A stretch of DNA of 64,000 nt. It comes from Thinopyrum elongatum. Taxonomy: Eukaryota > Streptophyta > Magnoliopsida > Poales > Poaceae. Numbering within the stretch: position 1 is the stretch's first letter; each line of letters begins with the position of its first letter. Location: the NCBI GenBank assembly GCA_011799875.1, contig CM022300.1:114279201-114343200 (forward strand), given 5' to 3'. Below the pieces are notes generated by a model. That model ran no database searches and was not told the origin of the DNA. It worked only from the letters and a program-made list of their open reading frames with translations. Positions 58,120 through 64,000 of the stretch are shown one piece after another. The translations under genes and the position numbers were made by a program.

Positions 58120-61100
58120 TCAAGACCGGTCCTTGCGACCTTGGGGGGCAACAGGAATGCCAAGAACCCTGTCGGCGAAAGGGGTAGCCTTCTCCTCGGC
58201 AGCAGAAATGTCCGTGCCGCACGGCGGCTTCCTAAAGCCGTCGGCAAGGTCGAGGTCCGGGTGGCGGCAGGCGATGTTGCTCAAAACCATGAAGAGGGAA
58301 TTACGAGCAAGTTTCCGGGATTCAACCTCGAAGCGACCAGCTCTTCCCTCCTCATGCACCTTCAGCTTGTCGATCAGCTTGTTAAAGAAGGCCCCTAGCT
58401 TAACACTGGGGGCCTCCTGCTTGCTGGCCAAGAAGACTGGCCCCTCCATGCCAATCGCTATGGTCTGGGCAGTGAGGCACTCAGCAACATCAATCAAGTT
58501 CTTGATCCAGAGGTCATCCTGCTCAAACTGGTTCGCCAGTTTGGCCTCTGCATCCTTCCAGAGGTGCTTCACAGTGTCCAGGTCTTTCGTCAACTGCTGC
58601 TCATGGGCCCCGCAGGATTCTGTCGATCTCTCCAAGGTGCCGATCCTGGCTTTCAGATCTTCGATGGTGCCATTGGCGCTCTCGAGGTCTTGGTTCTTAG
58701 AGGAGAGCTGCAATTGCACATCCTTTAAAAGGATCTCTACTTTCCGCGTCTCCTCCCTGAGAGTCTCGACCTCCTTGGCGCTCCCGGCAAGCTTCTCTGT
58801 CAGCTCGGCCACCTGCTAGTCGAGGTCCACCTTGGCAGAAGAAGTAGCGGCAAGGTCATCGGCAAGCTCCTTCAACCGAGCGGCAGAGTCGACAGTAAGG
58901 GCATCCAGGGTGGCCTTGTGCTTGTCTTCCAGCTCTTTGGTGCGCTGCTGCACAAGGACCTCCAGATCATCGTCCTTGGCGTGGAGGGTAGCTTCGAGCC
59001 TCTCCTCCGGAGAGAAATGTCCTGCTCCCTGGCATCCAGAAGCACTTTGCGGTCCGCCAGGCGCGCCTCCCGAGCGATGACATCCTCCCTCGCCATCGAG
59101 ACTGTCTCCTGCTGCCTCAGGAGGACTTGGAACTGCTTGCCGTGCCAATCGCGCAGCTCAGCACCTTTGTGCTTCAGCTTCTGGCCTACCTCATTGGTGG
59201 ACTTACGCTGCTCCTTGAGCTCCTGGCATTTCTGACTGTGCCGATCCCGCATCTCCTTGATGCCCGTCGCCACGGACTCCATAAAAGACAAATCCAGATC
59301 AACAGCAATGGAGTCATCCACCTCTTCGACCCCTTGGTGTAGCGACGCCAGAATACGCTGAAGCTCTTCGTCAAGCTCCGTGCTCGTTGCCGTTGACAAG
59401 CCGGGGGCGCTGGGCCCAGGCTGTGCAAGCACCAATGCCAGATGGCTTGAGGATGATGGCGGGGCCCCCGCCAGGGTGCCAAACAGGGGAAGGGGACCCA
59501 TGGTTTGGAGGGTATCTTCTCTTCAATCACCACCCCTGATCCAGACGTGCTACCAGGGGATTTCTCGGATTCCTTCAGGGGCCCCAGGACACCCCCGGAA
59601 GCATGTTCCTGCCCTTTCGTGGCAGCAATCTTGGCGGCCTCCTCCGCGGCGTCCTTCCTTATGCTGGCCACCTCATCCAGCAAATCTGGCTCCTCGCGCA
59701 AAGGGGCTGCAAGCAGATCCAGTAATCGATGACAGAAATACCAGATTGTTAACAAGTCAGGAGCACGAAGCAATATAATGAAAAGGAACAGGGAAAGAAG
59801 AGCGAATAAGTTACCAGGAGAGGTCTGCTGGGCGGAAGCTTCAGTCTCTCCGGCAACGTTTGTTGCCGGGTCAAGGCCGGACTCTTCCGTGGAAACCCTT
59901 GGCGGGGATCCCTCGACCCGATCAAGAGGCAGTGTGGGCCCCTCCTAGAAAGGCTCATCCAGGGTGGTTCCTTCTCCTCCTTTGGCTTCAGTTGTGGGGA
60001 GTTCTCCTCCGTCGCTCTCGACAGGCGGAACTACCCCTATGCGTTCCAGCTGGGGGCTGGACTGGGGGCTTGATGCCAGGGGACTCGCACCGTCCCCTGC
60101 CGAGCCCATCCCTTCCACCGTCCTCGGTGGCTCCGTGTGTCTGAGCCGCTTGGTCCGGTGGATGAGGGGCCATTCTTCTTCTTCTTCCTCCCTGACAGAG
60201 GTGGCAAGCAAAGATTCATCAACAAGCAAGAAAACATGCGGAAATAACATCGAGGAAGTGAGGAAGTTCTTTCTTACTCCTCGTCGATGAGCATGGAGCT
60301 CAGCACAAAATCAACAGGCGGAGGAGATGCCCTGCTTCTCTTTTGGGGAGGGGGAGCTGAGCTCTCCGGCAACATCAAGCCCTGCTGGGATGTGGGGGGC
60401 TCCGACGAAGACGAGCTCTGCAAAGAGCTCGAATCCAACTGGGAGAAGGAGACGTCTTCTGTGGCTGCTGGCTGCTTGGCAGGAGGGGCCCTGGCCCCGG
60501 AAAGACGAGGTGACTGGCGGTGAGCAGCTTCAGGGATGCTGCTCCTGGAGGAGATCTTCTTCACCTTCTTGATGGCGGGCGCAGGATCGGAGACTGCCGC
60601 TCCCCGATTGGCTGCACGCCTACGAGGGAATTGATCCAAGACAGGCTCGGGGGCTTGAGGGCCTTCTGCGATCAACTCCTCTCCAGGTTGTTCCGCCTCC
60701 TCAACCTCTTCTTTCTCTAGAGCCTTTGCCACCATGGTATATAGGGCCTCGATCCCGGAAGGCTCGCCCTCGGCAGGCCCGTCCCGGAAACCTCTTCCAG
60801 GACTTCCGCCTCGTCCCTGCCGCGAGAAGAACTTTCATCTCTGGCCTTTTCCTTCCCCCTTGCTGCCTTCCTGGCCTTTGCCGCTGCTGCAGCCCGGGAT
60901 GCCCTGTCCTCCTCAAGCCGCTTCTTGATGTATGCCTCCTCCACCCTGGAGGTGTGCTTGTACATATTGACCTCCACCCTGGTAGCTCTCTCCACAAGGG
61001 TGGAGGACCACGCCAGCTCTTCGTCGAGCGAGGGTAACTGCCAGTCATTTACAACTCCTTGAGCATCGCAATGCGGCATCCATTTCAAGATCTGGTCCCT

Positions 61101-62054
61101 GGCGGAGTTGATGTTCAGAGGGATGATGTTGGCGGGCAGTTTGAAAAGTTCAAAGCTGCCAAACAGCTGGTCACACAACAAGGCATGGCCGTAGACTGAC
61201 AAGTTGTTGGCCAGACCAGGAAGTAACCTCATCCTGTCTGCAGCATCCCCACAGAGCCAGGCGAACCTGTCCCTCTTCTGCAATGGCGCGATACGGTGGA
61301 GAAGGAAGTCGGCCCCCACATGCTTAATGGTTAGCCCGGCAGCCTTTAGATGGGTGATCCTGTTTATTGCCGGGCGGAGCCTATCATCGGTCAAGCCAAA
61401 CTCCCTCCAGTCATTGCTGCGCTCAATGCATCCCGTCCGCGCCTGGCAGAACTCTGGGGCCTCCTCGTCCTGGATCCAACACCAATCTCCTCTCCACTCC
61501 TCCCATCTGTTGCGCTGTTGGCCAGAGATGTAATCCTAGTTCTCCCTTGGCACTACCCGTGGCATCCAGCTTATGTTCCCGGAGTGATGGTTTTTGTTCT
61601 CCACTCGTGGAACGAAATAGTGCCTGAACAGATCAACGTTGGGGGCCACTCCAACAAAATTCTCGCACAAATGAGCAAAGATCACCATACACACCATTGC
61701 ATTTGGCGTGAAATCCAAGAGATGGAAGCCATAAATCACCATCATTGCTTCCAAGAAATCCGAGAAAGGGGAACGGAGGCCACAGATGAAGTACGCGCAA
61801 AAGAACCGGTACGAATCTGGCGGGTCCTGTTTCCCCTCCGCCAGAACTTTGGGCGCGCCGTGCCCTTTCGGGACTTCCCTCCCCCACAGATAACCATACC
61901 TTGCCTCGAGCACTTCTCCGTCCAAATTCGATGGAAAGAAAACAACATCCACCCTCCGCTTCCTGTCCAGCTCCGACGCCCTCTTGCTCCCCTCAGCGGC
62001 CGCCTCGTTCCCCGCGGTCGTCCGCTTCCCCCTTGCAGAGATTTTCTTCCCCAT
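58120..62054 (-). pseudogene. Antisense gene of the 'putative gypsy-type transposon' kind, broken
   Basis: Minus-strand coding pieces are 62054..60278, 60191..59815 and 59706..58120, separated by GT-AG introns of 86 bp (60192..60277) and 108 bp (59707..59814). The start reads MGKKISARGKRTTAGNEAAA. The N-terminal domain has FICGLRSPFSDFLEAMMVIY, MVIFAHLCENFVGVAPNVDL and FRHYFVPRVE, the pattern I associate with Pfam PF04195. The middle is Lys/Arg/Ala- and Ser/Pro-rich. The C-terminal part (ELTEKLAGSAKEVETLREET and onward) is a long coiled coil. Breaks are TAG at 61536..61538, 59945..59947 and 58816..58818 and frame changes near 60725, 59490 and 59010. The intact protein would have been over 1,100 residues. 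Its role is unknown and it is transcribed, if at all, opposite to the LTR promoter. Confidence 0.7.
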
Positions 62055-62448
62055 GTCTCCGAGAATACTGCAAGGATGTGGGAAGGGAATAGAGAGGGGA
62101 TTGGTGGTGGGTGCGGGCGAGGAAGAAGAGCAGTTGCTTGGCTTGCGGGGGAAGATGGTGGGGAGGGGAGGCAGACGGTGAATGAGCAGTACCCTTCCGT
62201 GTTTTCCTCTCTTAAGGAACAGGACGTGGGGAGGGACGCGACTCTTCAGGAAGTTACCGTTTTACATTAACTGCAACCAGTCCCACGCCCGCACGACCAG
62301 CAGTAATTGCGCGAAGTGGACGTTGGATTTACTGGTCATCATGACAAACCGCCATGCGCGCGGCCTTCTTTCGCCACGTGCCCGTGCACTGTTTGGGGGC
62401 CTAACCCAACGTGCCCAGCGACATGTATGGCTCAGGCCCGGGGGCTTC

Positions 62449-63378
62449 TGTCGGGGTACACAAACAGGGGTGTATGTTTTCCCCTCACTTGTGCACGGAC
62501 AGTGAGCCACGAACCCGGCAAGACTGCAACATCCAGGACAAGGCCATGGTAAGGAGATAAGCTCTTTGAAAAATCAAAGGGCAAGCTGAGAAGACCAAGT
62601 CAAGCCAAGAAGCAAGACACCGCTAAGGGAAAACCTCCCTTGCTGGGCAGGAGAGCCTGGCGAGGCCAAGGTTGCCCCGGAAGCAAACCTCAAGGCTGCC
62701 CGGCAGGCCTGCCGGGCGCATACGGAGGCAAAACGCCCCGCCAAGGCTTCACCATCCCACCTCACGACGACGCAAGTCACCGATTGGTGCGGTGTCAAGC
62801 CCCAAGATGACTAAGTGGCCGCCTTTTGCCACATGGCAGCCACTTCCTACAAGAATCACCTCCAGATGACACCCGTCCTGCGACATGTCATGCAAATAGG
62901 AGAGAAGGTGGCCAAACAGCCCGGCAAGGCGTGCCGGGCAGGCCATGATGTGACACTGAGCGGCGCATTTAATGCGTACTGCTTTGTCTATAGAGGAGAT
63001 ATGATAGCACTGTTCGCTATCTAATCAGTACACAATGACTGATTTGCCACTGTGGTGACCCCTTAATCTATAAAAGGAGGCCCATGGCACCCATAGAAAG
63101 GATTTGGACCCCTGTACACCCATACGCGTGTAGCTGCTCTCGCCCCGAGGCAACCCTGCCGGGCAAGAGCGCTGCGTTTCCACCACCATCCACCATCAAT
63201 CCACCAAAGCAGGAGTAGGGTTTTACGCCTCGTGGCGGCCCGAACCTGGGTAAAAACTGCCCGTGTGATCTCTGCCGTGCTACGGTGTGCTCCTCCGCTC
63301 TTTGTGCAATGCGCTCAGTCCCCCTGCCGAACTAAAAGGGGCCCTTGGCCCCATAGGTGGCCGTGGTTTCCCACGATA
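62449..63378 (+). repeat. 3' LTR with TATA box
   Basis: The 930-bp partner of 56002..56932, starting TGTCGGGGTACACAAACAGG, with TATAAAAG at 63069..63076 and ending TTTCCCACGATA before the GGAAG target duplication. Confidence 0.9.
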
Positions 63379-63383
63379 GGAAG

Positions 63384-64000
63384 CATATCAATTACTATTT
63401 CCTTTGACTGGAAGCCGAGATAAGCGACTGACAGGAAAGGAAGGATGCAGTCGAGGCAATGAAACACCCAAAGTTTTTGTGCAGTTCCACCAAAATCGAG
63501 CATCCCTGTTGGCACATATATTGAGAGAGTGAGATTACTGTAATAGTGGGACTAGTTGATGAAACATACACTAACAAATAGAAGCACCCTCATTATCTTA
63601 ATGGGTAAAGTTAGCAACATAGTAGTCTTGCTTAAAGAGAGGTATTAGTTTATTTAATCAGTGCCAATTAGCTCAACACTCAAAGCATTGCCATGTATCA
63701 TAGGTTACAAAACTTTAACATGCAAAGATAAAGGAGTTTCTCATGACAGTAGCAACACAGTAGCACGATACAAATAGAGATGATATGAAACTAATATGGA
63801 TGAAGGCCTTAGGCCGGTACCAACTTGAGCAAGAAGCTTATTCAAGTAGTCCCAAAAGAGATGATAAAGCACTCACTGGAATCGTTCAATAGTATATATT
63901 TTTGTGCACTTCAAATGTATGGTTGACATCACTCTTGTTTACCAGCGGTGAGATTATATCGAAAGATTATCAAGAACTTTCAGTGGAGTTAAAGCACTGG
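63384..64000. mobile_element. Continuation of CACTA copy B after the LTR insertion
   Basis: CATATCAATTACTATTTCCT followed by TTGACTGGAAGCCGAGATAA is the reverse complement of copy A around 22000..22035 and continues in step to 21414. It includes the inverted GCAGTTCCACCAAAATCGAG version of the internal degenerate repeat. Confidence 0.85.

Larger units (their letters stand above)
56002..63378 (+). mobile_element. Non-autonomous LTR retrotransposon with antisense gene, GGAAG target duplication
   Basis: LTRs 56002..56932 and 62449..63378 both begin TGTCGGGGTACACAAA. The 5' one ends GACA and the 3' one GATA. GGAAG lies at 55997..56001 and 63379..63383. After the 5' LTR comes GGTGCGCCAGGTAGGGGG, a primer-site region seen in gypsy (Tat-like) elements. 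A polypurine-type CCCGGGGGCTTC precedes the 3' LTR. No protease, RT or integrase is visible. The interior is GC-rich and carries a long antisense reading region (58120..62054). Antisense ORFs are known in Tat-lineage gypsy elements, so this may be a gag-pol-less derivative mobilised in trans. Confidence 0.88.
50663..64000. mobile_element. CACTA DNA transposon, copy B (inverted relative to A), interrupted
   Basis: It starts with CACTACAAAAAAAGACACAT and CCGTGACATTTTGGGCCG and runs rightward. Its text, in reverse complement, follows copy A from 27485 down to 21414. A 7.4-kb LTR element (56002..63378) is inserted, after which the CACTA text resumes at 63384 and leaves the window. Relative to copy A it has an extra tandem duplication near 52.3-53.5 kb. 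No transposase gene is recognisable in the visible part. Confidence 0.82.

Noticed and set aside
58115..58819. 234-codon plus-strand open frame
   Set aside because: It lies exactly opposite the coiled-coil tail of the antisense gene and reads as Ser/Arg/Leu-rich text without a domain.
61350..62270. 306-codon plus-strand open frame
   Set aside because: It is the complement of the antisense gene's PF04195-like region. The minus-strand reading has the recognisable family text, so the plus-strand frame is a shadow.

Overview
The window looks like nuclear DNA from a grass of the wheat tribe (Triticeae: wheat, Aegilops or a close relative). The evidence is a nest of LTR retrotransposons with Angela/WIS/BARE-type copia LTRs (start TGxTGGAAATATGCC), an Athila-type gypsy element, CACTA transposons with long subterminal repeat arrays, Stowaway MITEs with TA target duplications, and a few small, mostly broken plant genes with introns. 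There are no bacterial-type operons and no CRISPR arrays. The species cannot be fixed from the sequence alone.

Left part (1-20 kb): a low-copy but repeat-riddled region. It holds (i) an unrecognised minus-strand multi-exon gene (173-2341) with tandemly duplicated intron/exon-end segments; (ii) a tandem segmental duplication (2.7-4.2 kb) with a MITE in only one copy; (iii) a 1.75-kb pyrimidine-rich block (6.24-7.99 kb) built from 147- and 211-bp degenerate repeats and CA/CG microsatellites; (iv) a small frameshifted gene encoding an acidic protein (8.5 kb); (v) a broken F-box/DUF295-like gene (9.7-12.7 kb) whose surroundings are partly duplicated at 15.2-17.7 kb; (vi) a broken minus-strand fragment of a charged protein (13.7-14.1 kb); and (vii) a minus-strand three-exon gene (18.5-19.3 kb) that reads through without a break and ends in five exact 45-bp coding repeats. 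Three copies of one Stowaway-like MITE family are scattered here.

Right part (21-64 kb): nested transposons. CACTA copy A ends at 27485 and abuts the 3' remnant of the 5' LTR of an Athila-type gypsy element (27486-33602). That element is interrupted by copia element A (33603-50662). Copia A carries a solo LTR of another family (38742-40320, target duplication GAGTG) and a complete-length but decayed reverse-orientation copia element B (41224-49823, target duplication AGCCC). The 3' LTR of copia A is in turn cut after 93 bp by CACTA copy B (50663 onward). CACTA A and B are inverted copies of each other over about 6 kb, with their CACTA/TAGTG ends facing inward across about 23 kb. Copy B has gained a 7.4-kb LTR element (56002-63378, target duplication GGAAG) whose empty site can be read in copy A at about 22.03 kb. 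This last element has no recognisable gag-pol. It carries an antisense, intron-containing, now broken gene of the 'putative gypsy-type transposon' kind.

Almost all coding sequence here belongs to transposons and is inactivated. Several stop codons can be compared with an intact copy inside the window and are C-to-T changes in CG or CAG context, the pattern expected of methylated, silenced DNA. The order of nesting gives a relative chronology: gypsy, then copia A, then the solo-LTR, copia B and CACTA events, then the LTR element inside CACTA B.
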